64,000 nucleotides of DNA from positions 28,106 to 92,105 of the forward strand of contig CAJJBN010000029.1 of NCBI GenBank assembly GCA_905182435.1. Reading direction: 5' to 3'. The notes beneath the pieces are model-generated. The model saw only the letters and a list, made by a program, of their open reading frames with translations, had not been told where the DNA came from and made no database searches. Below are positions 43,530-54,381 of this stretch, one piece after another. The DNA is from Opitutaceae bacterium BACL24 MAG-120322-bin51 (GTDB taxonomy: Bacteria > Verrucomicrobiota > Verrucomicrobiia > Opitutales > Coraliomargaritaceae). The position numbers were made by a program, and so were the translations under genes. Each line of letters begins with the position of its first letter. The first letter of the stretch is position 1.

Positions 43530-44459
43530 CTATAGCCAATCGAGGCCGATGTCCTTCCAAGTGCTTTGATGCACGGGCGCACCGGTGGAGATAAAATCGA
43601 GGCCGAGTATGCCGAGGCTCGCTAATGTGTCGAGTTGGATGCCGCCGCTGGCTTCGCTACAGGCGCGGTCGCCGATCAGTTCGATGGCAGCTGTCAGGTC
43701 ATCCTCGCAGAAGTTATCGAGCAGGATGATGTCGGCGCCGGCCTCAAGCACGGCTGGGATTTGCTCAAGTGTATCGACTTCGACTTCGATCGCGAGGCCT
43801 TCGCAGGCGCTGCGGGCGAGGCTAACCATTTCGGTGAGTCGGCCACCACCGGTGGCTCCGGCCACGGCGAGGTGGTTGTCCTTGAGCATCACTCGGTCGA
43901 ACAAGCCGATGCGGTGGTTGTAGCCGCCACCACATGCGAAGGCATATTTTTGCAGCACGCGATAGCCGGGCAGAGTCTTGCGTGTATCGAGTAGCACGGT
44001 GTCGCTCTGGCTGAGGGCATCGGCGTAGGCACGTGTTTCGGTGGCGATGCCGGCCAAGTGCTGGAGAAAGTTGAGAATGATGCGCTCAGCTTGCAGCAGT
44101 GGCCCAGAGGGGCCGGTGAGTGTGCCGAGTGAATCGCCAGCGGTGACCCGGCCACCGTCTTGCACCTGCGCTTCGAAGCTGCAGCCCTCTCCATAGGAGT
44201 TCAGTGCGAGTTGTACCAGGCCGAGTCCGCAGACCACCATCGGCTCGCGGGCGGTGAGTTGGGCGGTGCCAATTGCGCCCTCGGGCATCAGGGCGGTGGT
44301 CACATCGCCGAGTCGCTCGGGACGTTCAGCCAGTCCCGCGCCAGCGAGGTCTTCGATCTTTGCGAGGCCGACGAGTTGGCGTAGATAGTCTGGATCGAGG
44401 TCGGACCAGCTCAGTTGTGTGCGAAAGTCGGCTTGTGTGTATCTGCGTGCGGTGGACAT
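43530..44459 (-). CDS. nadC: nicotinate-nucleotide pyrophosphorylase (carboxylating)
   Basis: 309 residues from Met at 44459 (the upstream alternative 44519 overlaps the lipoprotein gene). Quinolinate-binding residues: [35 protein letters not shown] and [15 protein letters not shown]. The end [20 protein letters not shown] (phosphate-binding) is present. De novo NAD synthesis. First of nadC-birA-coaX. Confidence 0.94.
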   Translation of the reverse strand: MSTARRYTQADFRTQLSWSDLDPDYLRQLVGLAKIEDLAGAGLAERPERLGDVTTALMPEGAIGTAQLTAREPMVVCGLGLVQLALNSYGEGCSFEAQVQDGGRVTAGDSLGTLTGPSGPLLQAERIILNFLQHLAGIATETRAYADALSQSDTVLLDTRKTLPGYRVLQKYAFACGGGYNHRIGLFDRVMLKDNHLAVAGATGGGRLTEMVSLARSACEGLAIEVEVDTLEQIPAVLEAGADIILLDNFCEDDLTAAIELIGDRACSEASGGIQLDTLASLGILGLDFISTGAPVHQSTWKDIGLDWL

Positions 44460-44466
44460 GTCTGAA

Positions 44467-44877
44467 TTATTCGAAAGATTGAAAGTCGGAGACTCTTTGG
44501 TTACTGCGCTCAAACACAATACGCTTTCTCAATTGGCTATGTGTTGGAGTGCCGCCGACGCCGACACTGACACCACCGCGAGTACTGATGCCGATGGAGT
44601 TGAAAATATTATAGTTGGGCTGCAGTTGGTGGTATTCCCAGATGTAGCGCGTGCCGCTGGAGAGGGTGTCGGGCTTGATGTGGCTGGGGTCGCCGAGCGC
44701 CATGCGCACTTGATCTTCATCAAAGCCGACTGCGATCTGACCGCTACGAATGAGGCGTTTTTCGGCGGCGGTGTAGCGGTTGAACTCTGCCCCACTCGCA
44801 TCGATACGTTGGCTGGTGGTCGAGCAGCCGCTAATTAGAGCAATGGAGAGAGCGCAGAGCAGATGAGATATTTTCAT
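44467..44877 (-). CDS. lipoprotein with BamE/SmpA-like domain
   Basis: 136 residues. Signal peptide [18 protein letters not shown] with lipobox ISGC. The middle ([20 protein letters not shown]) and GTRYIWEY resemble the SmpA/OmlA (BamE) fold: helix pair then strands. Role in outer membrane assembly is a guess from the fold. Its stop lies 7 bp before nadC start (44459), so it may lead that operon. Confidence 0.7.
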   Translation of the reverse strand: MKISHLLCALSIALISGCSTTSQRIDASGAEFNRYTAAEKRLIRSGQIAVGFDEDQVRMALGDPSHIKPDTLSSGTRYIWEYHQLQPNYNIFNSIGISTRGGVSVGVGGTPTHSQLRKRIVFERSNQRVSDFQSFE

Positions 44878-45084
44878 AATGGGTGGATGTTGAAGAGATA
44901 CAGTGCCTGTATGAAGTGAATCATGCTATTGTGTGGATGCGTTCGCTCCAGCTTAATCCTAGATTGTTCCGTCAGAAGCCAGGCAACAGGGAACAGAGAC
45001 ATCGTCATTTTGGCGTAACGAAGAATCCCACAACTCTCTGGCCTCTGCCGTCTGTTCTCTGATGACTCACTCCCGTCTAATGTT

Positions 45085-45762
45085 TTGGGTGAAAACACAC
45101 TCGCACTTCGACCTGCTTTGACTATCTCAGTGGTTATGCTTTTGGAAATCTGTTTTATAGTCATGCTCTCAATTGGAGTGGCGGCCTTGTTTTGGTTGAT
45201 GGTGCGGCACTCCTCAGAGAAAATCATGCGTCAGTATCGCACGATAGCGCAGCAACTAAAGGTTGATTTGACCGAGCCAAAGCCGCAACTCGCCGGGTTT
45301 ATTCGCGCGGAGCCATTTGTGCATGGCGTGTATCGTCAACGGGAGATTTCGATCTCGGTGCCGGGCAAGGGGCTACAAAATACGCGTCAGATTGAGACGA
45401 TTATAAAGGTCAAAGTCGACGACGAGTCATTTACATGGCAAATCACCGCGACGGGTTTGCTGGGGGGCTTTCGTCAACGTGACAGTGGCTCGAAGCAACG
45501 TTGGTTGAGTGGCGACTCATTGTTTGATTCCGCGATCGACGTGCGTACCAATGATGAGGTTCAGTTCGCGCGTATTTTCGACAGCGATCGCCGTGCGCTA
45601 ATTGCCAAGGTTTTGAAAGATTCGAAGGGCACCATTGCTCAGCGCGGCGGCGTGTTGTCTTTTTCTGAATTCGGTCTGATCGCGGATGATACCAAGCGTG
45701 AGCGCTTTCTGCAGTTGACTGAGCTAATGTGCGATTTGGCCGAGGTGGTGGAAGGTCGATAA
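45085..45762 (+). CDS. hypothetical single-span membrane protein
   Basis: 225 residues. N-terminal hydrophobic helix (MLLEICFIVMLSIGVAALFW), then a soluble domain with beta-strand alternation (FIRAEPFVHGVYRQREISIS; SFTWQITATGLLGGF) and FDSAIDVRTNDEVQFARIFD. No family recognised. Its pattern of a membrane anchor plus a DUF3137-like body is seen in many bacteria. Frame is long and clean. Confidence 0.55.
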   Translation: MGENTLALRPALTISVVMLLEICFIVMLSIGVAALFWLMVRHSSEKIMRQYRTIAQQLKVDLTEPKPQLAGFIRAEPFVHGVYRQREISISVPGKGLQNTRQIETIIKVKVDDESFTWQITATGLLGGFRQRDSGSKQRWLSGDSLFDSAIDVRTNDEVQFARIFDSDRRALIAKVLKDSKGTIAQRGGVLSFSEFGLIADDTKRERFLQLTELMCDLAEVVEGR

Positions 45763-45901
45763 GTTTCGCGTCGCTTGTATCTTCGGTCGATTCCGATTAG
45801 ACTGTTCGGTTCAATCAAATGAATCAAAGAGCTAGGAGACTTGATGCATTCAGTTTTAGCTAAAATGATCTAATAAACCACAGCGCTCGCGCGTTCCTGC
45901 T

Positions 45902-47356
45902 ATGATGAAATCAATACGACTCCAATTCTTTACTGTTTGTCTCGCGACTCTAGCATCCGCGCAACCAGCGATCACTGTCTATAACGAAAACTTCGGCGTG
46001 GTGCGCGATACCGTGTCGCTCGATCTGAATGCGGGTCTCAGTGATGTCAGCTACAGTGGCGTAACTGCGCAACTCGAGCCCGAGTCGGTGATTCTACGTG
46101 ATCCCAGCGGTGCGGTCGCGCTCAGTGTGGTCGAGCAGAGCTATCGTGGTGATCCAGTCGATCAGCAACGATTGCTGCAAATGTTCGAGGGCCAGTCAAT
46201 TCGGTTTCTAAAGGTGGTGGACGGCAAAGAGGTGATCGAGTCGGGTAAAATTATCCGTGCGCCTTCGATGATTATGACCAAGAATCAATACGGCAATCCG
46301 CAGCAAAAGCACTTGGAGCCGATTATTCAAGTCGATGGCGAGCTGCAGACGCGGCTCCCAGGTGTGCCGCTCTTCCCCAGTCTTGGTGATGATTCGGTGC
46401 TGCAGCCAACGCTGTCATGGAAACTACATTCTGACAGAAAAGCAGCCTTTGACGCCCAGCTCAGCTATTTGACCAATGGCATTTCGTGGAAGTCCGACTA
46501 CAATCTAGTATTGCCCGAAAAGGGCGACGCGGTGACGCTCACGGGCTGGGTTTCGATTGAGAATAACACCGGCAAGACCTTTGAAGACGCAAAAATTAAA
46601 TTGATCGCGGGCGATGTAAATAAGGTTGAACCACCACAGCAACTGCGTCGCGAAAAAGTCTACGCGATGGCGATGGCAGATAGCGCTGGAGGCGCGCCAC
46701 AAGTCGAAGAAAAGAAGTTCGACGAGTTTCACATGTATTCACTGCCGCTGACGACGACACTGCGAGATCGTGAAACCAAACAGGTGGAATTCGTCCGTGG
46801 TGAAAACGTGCAAACCACGAAGCTCTACGTCTATGAGGGGCTGAAGGCGAGCTACCGCGGCGGGATGAATCTCAATCAAAATTACGGCCAAAATGGGCAG
46901 CCAGACGTAGCGATTTACCGTGAACTTGAGAACTCAAAAGAAAACGGGCTAGGCGTGCCACTACCTGCAGGGCGAATGCGCTTTTATCGGATGGATGACG
47001 ACGGTCAGCTCGAATTTACCGGTGAAAACACGATCGATCACACGCCGAAAAATGAGACCATCCGCGTCTATCTCGGCAATGCCTTCGACATCGTTGGCGA
47101 GCGCAAGCGCACGAATTTCTACAAACACCCGAGTCAGGATTTAATCCGCGAGACCTTTGAGATTGAGATCCGCAACCGCAGCGAAGAGACCGTGACCGTG
47201 AAAGTGGTGGAGCCGCTGTTTCGCTGGTCGAATTGGAAGATCCAAAAGCCCAGCCAAGAGTTTGAGAAGACCGATGCGCAAACCATTGATTTTCCGGTCA
47301 CAGTGGATCCAGATGGCACGCAGACGGTGACTTATACAGTCGAGTATACTTGGTAG
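45902..47356 (+). CDS. DUF4139-domain exported protein
   Basis: 484 residues with a short signal peptide ([17 protein letters not shown]). The body is rich in beta strands: [60 protein letters not shown] (typical DUF4139 core), and the end with TVEYTW. The family is widespread but without assigned function. Isolated gene, followed by repeats. Confidence 0.78.
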   Translation: MMKSIRLQFFTVCLATLASAQPAITVYNENFGVVRDTVSLDLNAGLSDVSYSGVTAQLEPESVILRDPSGAVALSVVEQSYRGDPVDQQRLLQMFEGQSIRFLKVVDGKEVIESGKIIRAPSMIMTKNQYGNPQQKHLEPIIQVDGELQTRLPGVPLFPSLGDDSVLQPTLSWKLHSDRKAAFDAQLSYLTNGISWKSDYNLVLPEKGDAVTLTGWVSIENNTGKTFEDAKIKLIAGDVNKVEPPQQLRREKVYAMAMADSAGGAPQVEEKKFDEFHMYSLPLTTTLRDRETKQVEFVRGENVQTTKLYVYEGLKASYRGGMNLNQNYGQNGQPDVAIYRELENSKENGLGVPLPAGRMRFYRMDDDGQLEFTGENTIDHTPKNETIRVYLGNAFDIVGERKRTNFYKHPSQDLIRETFEIEIRNRSEETVTVKVVEPLFRWSNWKIQKPSQEFEKTDAQTIDFPVTVDPDGTQTVTYTVEYTW

Positions 47357-47389
47357 CGGCTTGGTGTTCTTATTGAAGCCAGGATCATA

Positions 47390-47815
47390 CAATGGGAGGA
47401 AATCGCGAGATCAACCCGCTCGCTACGATGTTCGCTTCTGGCTCTTGTGAGGGACGACCTCCGTGTCGTCCGGTACCGCTGCGATATTTGTTTCTGGCAT
47501 TTGGGAGGGATGACCTCCGTGTCGTCCGGGACCGCTGCGGGAGTGGCTTCTGGGCATTTGGGAGGGATGACCTCCGTGTCGTCCGGGACCGCTGCGGGAG
47601 TCGCTTCTGGGCATTTGGGAGGGATGACCTCCGTGTCGTCCGGGGCCGCTGCGATATTCGCTTCTTGCTCTTGGGAGGGACGACCTCCGTGTCGTCCGGT
47701 ACCGCTACGGGAGTGGCTGGCATGACTAACCGCCGACAGGGAATCTTGGATTTTAATGTTATTTCTAAACTGCTGGCGGTCGACACGGAGGTCGACCCTC
47801 CCCCAACAGAATCGC
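47390..47815. repeat. A-type repeat followed by five F hairpins and one inverted H hairpin
   Basis: A minus-oriented A repeat (ending CTCGCTAC near 47427) is followed by F units (GGACGACCTCCGTGTCGTCC; several read GGATGACC with CCGGG after) at about 56-bp steps between 47449 and 47700, then the linker GGAATCTTGGATTTTAATG and an inverted GGTCGACCTCCGTGTCGACC at about 47777-47803. Confidence 0.85.
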
Positions 47816-47820
47816 CGCCA

Positions 47821-48987
47821 CATTAGGCACAGAGTGGTATTCCCTCGGTAAATGACGATGAACCTTTTTTTGTAGCGACTGGCTTTACGCCAGGATTCTC
47901 AGGGCAGTCCTGTGTGGGCGGTGGCTTTGCGGGCACTGTGATCTCGCGCAGAGGCGCTGAGGCGCTGAGTTTTTTCGGCCATGGCCTTTAGGCTCTGCGG
48001 ATCTTGGGAGGGATGACCTCCGTGTCGTCCGGTACCGCTGCGATATTCGCTTCTGGCTCTTGGGAGGGACGACCTCCGTGTCGTCCGGTACCGCTACGGG
48101 AGTGGCTGGCATGACTAACCGCCGACAGAGAATCTTGGATTTTTATGTTATTTCTAAACTGCTGGCGGTCGACACGGAGGTCGACCCTCCCCCAACAGAA
48201 TCGCCGCCACATTAGGCACAGAGTGGTATTCCCTCGGTAAATGACGATGAACCTTTTTTTGTAGCGACTGGCTTTACGCCAGGATTCTCAGGGCAGTCCT
48301 GTGTGGGCGGTGGCTTTGCGGGCACTGTGATCTCGCGCAGAGGCGCTGAGGCGCTGAGTTTTTTCGGCCATGGCCTTTAGGCTCTGCGGCTCTTGGGAGG
48401 GATGACCTTTGTGTCGTCCGGTACCGCTGCGATATTCGCTTCTGGCTCTTGGGAGGGACGACCTCCGTGTCGTCCGGTACCGCTACGGGAGTGGCTGGCA
48501 TGACTAACCGCCGACAGGGAATCTTGGATTTTAATGTTATTTCTAAACTGCTGGCGGTCGACACGGAGGTCGACCCTCCCCCAACAGAATCGCCGCCACA
48601 TTAGGCACAGAGTGGTATTCCCTCGGTAAATGACGATGAACCTTTTTTTGTAGCGACTGGCTTTACGCCAGGATTCTCAGGGCAGTCCTGTGTGGGCGGT
48701 GGCTTTGCGGGCACTGTGATCTCGCGCAGAGGCGCTGAGGCGCTGAGTTTTTTCGGCCATGGCCTTTAGGCTCTGCGGATCTTGGGAGGGATGACCTCTG
48801 TGTCGTCCGGTACCGCTGCGATATTCGCTTCTGGTCCTTGGGAGGGACGACCTCCGTGTCGTCCGGTACCGCTACGGGAGTGGCTGGCATGACTAACCGC
48901 CGACAGGGAATCTTGGATTTTAATGTTATTTCTAAAGCAGTTGCGGTCGACACGGAGGTCGACCCTCCCCAACAGAATCGGCCAACC
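47821..48987. repeat. three tandem copies of a 389-bp composite element
   Basis: The word CATTAGGCACAGAGTGG starts at 47821, 48210 and 48599: exact 389-bp steps. Each copy holds, in order, a B-type REP, the GGGCAGTCCTGTGTGGGCGG and GCGCAGAGGCGCTGAGGCGC filler, two F hairpins, the linker, and an inverted H hairpin. Copies differ at only a few bases. No gene is inside; frames that seem open are repeat artefacts. Confidence 0.92.
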
Positions 48988-49091
48988 CCAACAGATTAGC
49001 CCAACCCCGACGGAATCGCGAGATCGACCCGCTCGCTACGATATTTGCGTTGCTGCCGTACATGTTGTAGCGACTGGCTGTATGCCAGGAC
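48988..49091. repeat. A- and B+ REPs closing the composite array
   Basis: An A-type minus repeat ends at about 49039 (GATCGACCCGCTCGCTAC), and a B-type plus repeat (GTAGCGACTGGCTGTATGCC) is at 49068-49091, 25 bp before the gmk stop region. Confidence 0.75.
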
Positions 49092-49119
49092 CATATCAAC
49101 TATCTTGAAAGCGGGCCTA

Positions 49120-49729
49120 CTACGCCCGCTGCGCTTTTTCGTCGAAGTAGATCTTTTGTAGCGCAAGGAAGTCTTCGCCACGTGATCCGCTCAGAATCGT
49201 ATGGTCGTAGAGTTCGTGTTGCTGCATTTCGGCGGTGGCGACTTGCATGCGGCGCTGGATCTCGTCTTCGGCGTCCGTCGCACGGCCACGCAGGCGTTGC
49301 TCCAGCTCTTCCAGTGTGCGGGGCATGATAAAGACAGTGACGACGTGGCCCTTGAGCAGTGGGTCGGTCAGCGCGGTTTGGCGCATTTGCGCGGCGCCTT
49401 GCACGTCGATGTTGAGCAAGAGGTCGGTGCCGATCGCGAGTTTGTCCTGCACCTCGCTCTTGAGCGTGCCGTAGATGTTGCCGTGCACGTGGGCGTGTTC
49501 GTAGAAATGCCCTTCGGCTTTGATCTTTTGCTTCGAAGGTGGCGTGGTCGAAGAAGTAGTAGTCGACGTGGTCTGTTTCGCCTGCGCGTGGCTGGCGGGT
49601 GGTGGAGGTCACGACCCGCCAGAGCTCGGGCACTTCAGCGAGCATACGGTCGCAGAGTGTGGTTTTGCCACTACCGGCGGGGCCGGAGACAATGATCAGT
49701 AGGCCAGTCTGGGGAACGTTGTTGTCCAC
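49120..49729 (-). CDS. gmk: guanylate kinase; one frameshift
   Basis: Converts GMP to GDP. N-terminal P-loop [20 protein letters not shown], then [20 protein letters not shown] (GMP site). The second half is in another frame: [52 protein letters not shown] and [10 protein letters not shown]. Removing one T from TTTT at 49526-49529 joins HATFEAK to [19 protein letters not shown]. gmk is essential, so a sequence error is likely. It begins 5 bp after the stop of the membrane protein gene at 49735. Confidence 0.9.
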
Positions 49730-49734
49730 GGTGT

Positions 49735-50271
49735 TTAGTAGGTGAATGCAACGCCGATGAGCAACAGTCCGTAGGCCGCAAATGCGCCGCCGAAGAGTTT
49801 AGGCCGGCGCTCTGATTGGTAGAGCCATTCAAAGAAGTCGCGCAGTTTATAGGGATTTGCGCCGAGGATCAGCGACACAACAATGGCGACATACACAAAA
49901 GTGACCAAAAATAGGCGTGCTTGCGGCAGCTGCATGTAAGCGGCGTCGAGTAGCACGCCGGCCGTCATGAGGATCAGCGCTGCCAAGCCGCGCACGGCGA
50001 GAAAGTCGGGCACGTAGTAGAATGAGCCAAGCGCAGTGACGAGGAAGATGATGAACAGGATGTTTTTATATTGTCCGAAATCTGCAGGGCCTAGCTGCAG
50101 CACTTTGTAGAGAAACCACGCAGCCGCGGCGCCGAGCAAGATAAAGGCGGCTGCCTGCGAACGCGGAAAGGCCTGCGTGCTGTTGGCAGTTTTCATGCCG
50201 TGCCAAAAATAGTGGCCGCCGAAGACGAGAAGGAAGAGTCCTGTGTAAAGTGTGGCTTGAAAGAGTGTCAT
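49735..50271 (-). CDS. hypothetical multi-span membrane protein upstream of gmk
   Basis: About 178 residues from Met at 50271 (the longer frame to 50388 adds an unlike N-terminus). Hydrophobic segments: [78 protein letters not shown] and [20 protein letters not shown], so about five helices, and a sixth at the end. No family recognised. Probably co-transcribed with gmk. Confidence 0.6.
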   Translation of the reverse strand: MTLFQATLYTGLFLLVFGGHYFWHGMKTANSTQAFPRSQAAAFILLGAAAAWFLYKVLQLGPADFGQYKNILFIIFLVTALGSFYYVPDFLAVRGLAALILMTAGVLLDAAYMQLPQARLFLVTFVYVAIVVSLILGANPYKLRDFFEWLYQSERRPKLFGGAFAAYGLLLIGVAFTY

Positions 50272-50397
50272 GGTCAAAGGGCGGATCACTAATATGTGAT
50301 CGTTGCTAGGTAATGGGTAATGGCTGTGGCCGCGGGTTAAAGCAAAAAAACCAAGACGGGATTTGTCAGACTGCAGATCAGTGGGCAATAAAGGCGT

Positions 50398-51063
50398 ATG
50401 GATTTAAAACTCGCAGGTTCAGTGCATTCGATCGATTTGATCGTATTTGATTGTGATGGGGTGCTGCTCGATACGGTGGCAGCAAAGATTGAGGCTTTTC
50501 GCCGTTGGGTGCCAGCTGCGCATGTGGAGCTGCGTGAAGCCTTTATGGCGATTGTCATGGCCGGCTTTGGTCAAAGCCGTACTTTTCATATCGAGCGTTT
50601 TTACCGTGAGCTGCTGCATCAACAGCCAGATCAGGTATTTTTGGATGCCGAGGTCGCGCGTTTTACCGATATTTGTGAGCCCTTGTGCGCGTCTGCTAGT
50701 TGGCGCGTGGGCTCGCGGGAATTTGTGCAGGCCTGTCATACTGCTGAGATCCCGCGCTATGTGTTGTCTGGCGTGCCGCAGGCTCCTCTGGAGGAGCTGT
50801 TGGCTTCGGCGGGCGGCACGGATTTATTCGACGTGATCATTGGCTCGCCACCGGGCAAGCCCGAGAGCATGGCGCGTATTCTTGCCGAGACCGATACGCC
50901 TGCGCATCGCACGCTATTTATTGGCGATGCGAATGCCGATCACGTCGCGGCGCTTCATGTGGGCGCGCATTTTGTTTATTTCCCATCGGAGGCGCAGCGG
51001 CCCGAGGCGGAAATCGTCACTGAGGTCAGTGACCTTCGGCAGCTATTGGTTGAAACGGAATGA
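50398..51063 (+). CDS. HAD-family hydrolase
   Basis: 221 residues. Motif [21 protein letters not shown]. Motif II in [15 protein letters not shown] (SG). Motif [17 protein letters not shown] with the Lys, and [20 protein letters not shown]. Phosphoglycolate-phosphatase-like; substrate unknown. It is separate from the HAD gene at 20.8 kb and only modestly similar. Confidence 0.8.
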   Translation: MDLKLAGSVHSIDLIVFDCDGVLLDTVAAKIEAFRRWVPAAHVELREAFMAIVMAGFGQSRTFHIERFYRELLHQQPDQVFLDAEVARFTDICEPLCASASWRVGSREFVQACHTAEIPRYVLSGVPQAPLEELLASAGGTDLFDVIIGSPPGKPESMARILAETDTPAHRTLFIGDANADHVAALHVGAHFVYFPSEAQRPEAEIVTEVSDLRQLLVETE

Positions 51064-51366
51064 AGCGTGTTAGCCACGAAGGTTTAATTCCATGTGCGCG
51101 GGATCTCGCGAAATGAACCATTGTCCGTTCTCTGCGGGTGACGAATTCTGAGCGCTGCTTAGTTTTACTTTCCGCCTGATGGAGTTTTTGTTTGGGGCGA
51201 TTTTACAGTGATCGCAGGGGCGCCCTTTTTGTGTGCAGCTGGGCTGTTCGCATGACCGACAGTGATAGGAGTGTGGGCGACCCGCCCACGTTGAGACGCT
51301 GTTGATGCAAACGAGGGCGAGTCGTCGACAATCAGTTCTGGCTACTGATCGCTGCCTTCTGGCTAC
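51064..51366. other. intergenic region with a degenerate GGAG-type repeat
   Basis: At about 51268-51330 there is AGGAGTGTGGGCGACCCGCC followed by a decayed inverted partner (GAGGGCGAGTCGTCGAC), a relic of the element seen at 13.3 kb. Nothing else is recognised. Confidence 0.5.
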
Positions 51367-52233
51367 TCATTTTACTGACTCAACCGAGTAGCCTTGCTCT
51401 TTGAGTAACTGAAGAATGCCATCTTCGCTCGCCGCATGCGCGACGCCGACCAGTACAAATTCGACCTCAGGACTCTTCAGGAAAGCTTCGATTTGTGGAA
51501 TCCAGCTGCGGTTGCGGTCGGCTAGCATCGCCGCGTAGAGTTCTGGATAGTCCTGCATGTCTGAGATAAACAACGCTTCAATCTCTGCGAGATCACCCGC
51601 TCGCCATGCGCCGATGAGTTGGTCAAACAACTCCTTCATGTGCGCAAGGTCTTCGAGTCCGTAGCGCACCAGCTCATCTTCCATACCATCGCCCATGGTA
51701 GTGATTAGGTTGATTTGAAATTCGGGCGTCTCCAGAGATTGCACCGGCTTGTTATCCTTTAATCCAAGTGCATAATAATGCATATCGACGCCTTCTTGTG
51801 AGACGCCTGCCTTGCTGAGTTCTTGCATCATGAGCATCATCATCACCATCCCAGGCTTGATATTGTCGAGCATTTCGATCGGTAAACCGCTTTTTAAGCA
51901 CTGTGCTGCGAGTGCCTGATACGTCTCTGCGGAAAGCACGCTTTTCAGATTACGTCCATCGGTGTAGCTCGCTTTGGCCAAGAGTTGCATCGCAAATGCT
52001 GGATCTTGCGCGGCAGCCGGATCGATTTCGAACACCAGTGTGTCTGAGGCGGCATAGGCTGAGTCGAACTCTTTCGGTAGTGGGTAGTCGGTGAGGCGCA
52101 AGACATGGCATGTGCCGCCGATGTAGAGGAACTGCTCGCCCTTAGAGACTTTCCAGACCGAGCTTTCGGCCAGAAGAAAACTGGGCAGCAGGGCAATCAT
52201 CAGGGCAATCATCAGGTCGGTCGTTTTTAGCAT
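51367..52233 (-). CDS. TraB/GumN-family exported protein
   Basis: 288 residues with a signal peptide (LMIALMIALLPSFLLAESSV). Conserved TraB/GumN elements: GEQFLYIGGTCHVLRLTDYP (GTxH), VFEIDPAA, and the C-terminal FVLVGVAHAASEDGILQLLK (GxxH/A region). The family is proposed to have metallopeptidase-like or haem-related folds; role here is unknown. Confidence 0.8.
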   Translation of the reverse strand: MLKTTDLMIALMIALLPSFLLAESSVWKVSKGEQFLYIGGTCHVLRLTDYPLPKEFDSAYAASDTLVFEIDPAAAQDPAFAMQLLAKASYTDGRNLKSVLSAETYQALAAQCLKSGLPIEMLDNIKPGMVMMMLMMQELSKAGVSQEGVDMHYYALGLKDNKPVQSLETPEFQINLITTMGDGMEDELVRYGLEDLAHMKELFDQLIGAWRAGDLAEIEALFISDMQDYPELYAAMLADRNRSWIPQIEAFLKSPEVEFVLVGVAHAASEDGILQLLKEQGYSVESVK

Positions 52234-52582
52234 AGGCCAAGTATGAATAGCTGCGCGTCAGTTTCAAGAGTTTGTGTGGCCTCCGTCGTCAGACGGGGGG
52301 CTGACAAAGTGTCTACACGTTGATTCGTCGGGGGGAACTGGCTTCATGCCCAGAATTGGGTCGCTCCTAAGGGCATCATAACGGGATAAGCTCGCTTGCT
52401 ACAATGGATTCTTCTCCCGTAGCGACTGGCTTTACGCCAGGAAAACGCATCCACTAGGACAAATCGCGGGATAAACCCGCTCGCTACGCTGATCGGAGTC
52501 TTCGCTCGCATCGCTTATCGCGAATTGGCGAAGCCATCTCGGCTATCGAACCACCGAGGTCGAAACCGCTACGCTGGTTTCG
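52234..52582. other. gene-free stretch with REP pair
   Basis: It holds a decayed A-type copy near 52381-52402 and a B+/A- pair at 52419-52487. The rest (52234-52380 and 52488-52582) shows no gene. Confidence 0.5.
52419..52487. repeat. B+/A- REP pair
   Basis: GTAGCGACTGGCTTTACGCC at 52419 faces an inverted A-type copy ending at 52487 (CCCGCTCGCTAC). Same 60-70 bp doublet as at 36477-36538. Confidence 0.8.
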
Positions 52583-52873
52583 TTACGCATTGACTCGTCC
52601 TTTAACAACCAGTGCGCCAGCTGCGGGAAACCGTTTGGCATAGCTGGCGATGTAGGAGCACTGCGGCACCACCTGCAGCTGCTCGGCGCGCGCGCTGTCG
52701 AACGCAGCTTTCGCCAGCAGCCCTGCGATGTTTTGCCCGCGTAGTTCCACCGGCACGTAGGTGTGGTGAATCGTCATTAAGGTGCCGGATCGAGTGTATT
52801 CCAGGACCGCGGTGGCATTGCCGATGATGATTTCGAAGCGTGTATGATCGGTTGAATGCTGGACTGTGGGCAT
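52583..52873 (-). CDS. small GNAT-like N-acetyltransferase
   Basis: About 96 residues from Met at 52873. LMTIHHTYVPVELRGQNIAG, then LLAKAAFDSARAEQLQVVPQ and CSYIASYAKRFP match the short YidJ/Gtn-type GNAT family (acetyl-CoA loop RGQNIA). It lacks the larger GNAT halves, as these relatives do. Substrate unknown. Confidence 0.75.
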   Translation of the reverse strand: MPTVQHSTDHTRFEIIIGNATAVLEYTRSGTLMTIHHTYVPVELRGQNIAGLLAKAAFDSARAEQLQVVPQCSYIASYAKRFPAAGALVVKGRVNA

Positions 52874-52916
52874 TGGTTGATAATTAGGATGAAGGTCTGC
52901 CAAGAATCTCGCAACA

Positions 52917-53208
52917 GTGAAGGTAAGCGCTCAAGCTCTCAAACCTCAGCTTTCAAGTCTCAGGCTTCAGGTCTCAGCTCTCCCCTCTCTCAAGCCTGTT
53001 CCTTCACTTGCCCAGAGGGCACCCAGTTCAGTCACCCTTCGCTTCGCTCAGGGCAAACCTGCGGTTCACCCCCGACTCATTTCATTCGCTACCCTTACGG
53101 CGGGGCTCAGAAGCAGCTTCGCACTGTCGTGCTTCGTCAGCTCTCAAGTCTAAGCTCTCAAGCTCTCAAGCTCTCAGCCCTCAGCTCTCAGCTCTCCCCT
53201 CTCAGCTC
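52917..53208. repeat. degenerate AGCTCTCA simple repeat
   Basis: The sequence is full of AAGCTCTCAAGTCTCAGGCTC-like words (52930-52990 and 53140-53208), with a stretch between (53008-53130) that is not repetitive but has no gene character. Several frames stay open by chance. The complementary word GAGCTGAGAG occurs at the prfA 3' end. Confidence 0.6.
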
Positions 53209-53947
53209 TCACTGAACGGGCCGCTTATACCAAAAGCCGCAGAGCCTGCGGGAGCGCACTGCAATTGGCACCAGCATCATGAAAAAGACCCAGCCGAGCA
53301 TTTTTGGGCCGCTATACCAGTGAAATTTGCGCGCCGAGGTGCGCGCGGCGGGTTGAGTGATAATGTCAAAGCTCAAGCCATGTGCTCGGCCCCATTTGCG
53401 CAGAAGCCGTGATAGCCGCACTTCTTCGCTGGCGTAGAGTTTTTGATCAAACCCGCCGACGGCCTCAAAGGCAGCGCGTTGGCAAAACAGAAAGCTTCCC
53501 GCAGCGGTGCGGGTGAAGGTTGAAATTCGGCTCCATGCGGCGATTCCCCAGCGGCCAAGCAATCCGGCCTGCTGAGTGTTTTCAAATTCGATGATGGCGC
53601 CACCGCCGCAGCTGCCAGTTGCGAGTTGACGCAGCGCTTCGGCTAACAGTTCGGCGCAGATCCGCGTATCGGCATCGACAAAAATCAGCTGCTGCCCACG
53701 GCTGGCTTGCGCGCCAGTATTACGTGCGCGGGCGATTTGATTGATCGGTTCGAACACCACTAGGTCGGCGCCTGCCGCAGTGGCAATCGCAGCGGTGCTG
53801 TCGGTGGAGTTGTTATCGACTACGATGCACTCGCCAGTGAGTCGCTGCGCGGCCATTGCCGCACGAATTCGCGGCAAGCGTCGCCGGTAGTTCCGCTCCT
53901 TCATTGAAGGCGGGAATGATGATCGAGTAGTCAGGCGCGGAAGGCAT
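53209..53947 (-). CDS. family 2 glycosyltransferase; one frameshift
   Basis: GT-A fold. The start MPSAPDYSIIIPAFNEGAEL lies in a different frame from the body (RIRAAMAAQRLTGECIVVDN onwards). Removing one C at about 53873-53875 joins them. DNNSTDSTAAIATAAGADLV, the FVDADTRI metal site, and a C-terminal membrane anchor (MLGWVFFMMLVPIAV) are visible. Sugar and acceptor are unknown. It follows the thiamine-binding-like gene with 1 bp between, so they form an operon. Confidence 0.78.
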
Positions 53948-53948
53948 G

Positions 53949-54301
53949 TTAGCAAGATGGGTGAAGCCTGGCGCAAATGCAACGCATCGGCAGAATTAGC
54001 GTCTCCCTGCTGCGCGAGCGGGGAGTGGCGCGGCGTTGCTCATGCACGGTGTTCACCATGACTCGGGTGCTTCGGCGGCCACCGCTCGCGTAGGCGGTTT
54101 GCAGGGCTGGCCAGACCGCAGTGGCTTCGCCCCAGACCACGGTCGACATCGTGCCAGTGTCGCGATCAATGCCCGTTGCGTCGAGTGCATCGAGATAGGC
54201 ATGCACCGCTTCGCGCACGCTTGGCCGTCGAGTGCGTAGACGGAGACTTGAACAGAGATGAGTGGATCTGTTTTAGGCAGTGGCAGTGGAGCTGGTGTCA
54301 T
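53949..54301 (-). CDS. YkoF-like/thiamine-binding fold protein; frameshifted
   Basis: From Met at 54301: MTPAPLPLPKTDPLISVQVS, then in the next frame VREAVHAYLDALDATGIDRD and TGTMSTVVWGEATAVWPALQ. ISVQVSVYAL and the GTMSTVVWGE pattern match the YkoF/MTH1187 superfamily (thiamine-binding). A single missing base near 54226-54232 explains the join. The C-terminus is unlike the family after LQTAYAS, and a second break there is possible. Role: possibly thiamine or pyrimidine binding; uncertain. Confidence 0.5.
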
Positions 54302-54365
54302 GCTTGCTAGCTGAAGGATTTCGTCGTGCGCTGTCACTCCTTGTTTGACGCGGGGACTGTGGAAC

Positions 54366-54381
54366 AATTTCACGTGGAACA
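54366..54381. promoter_or_regulatory. weaker parS-like sequence
   Basis: AATTTCACGTGGAACA has the CACGTG core and one full arm; 14 of 16 positions match the parS form. GTGGAACATT half-sites recur at about 54438 and 54452. In non-coding DNA upstream of the YkoF-like gene. Confidence 0.3.

Noticed and set aside
47392..48953. Several open frames over the F/H repeat clusters, with RTTRRSSLP-like peptides
   Set aside because: They follow hairpin repeats on both strands and do not resemble proteins.
52917..53412. Plus-strand frames of 78-134 residues upstream of the glycosyltransferase
   Set aside because: They are largely AGCTCTCA repeats and antisense to the glycosyltransferase.
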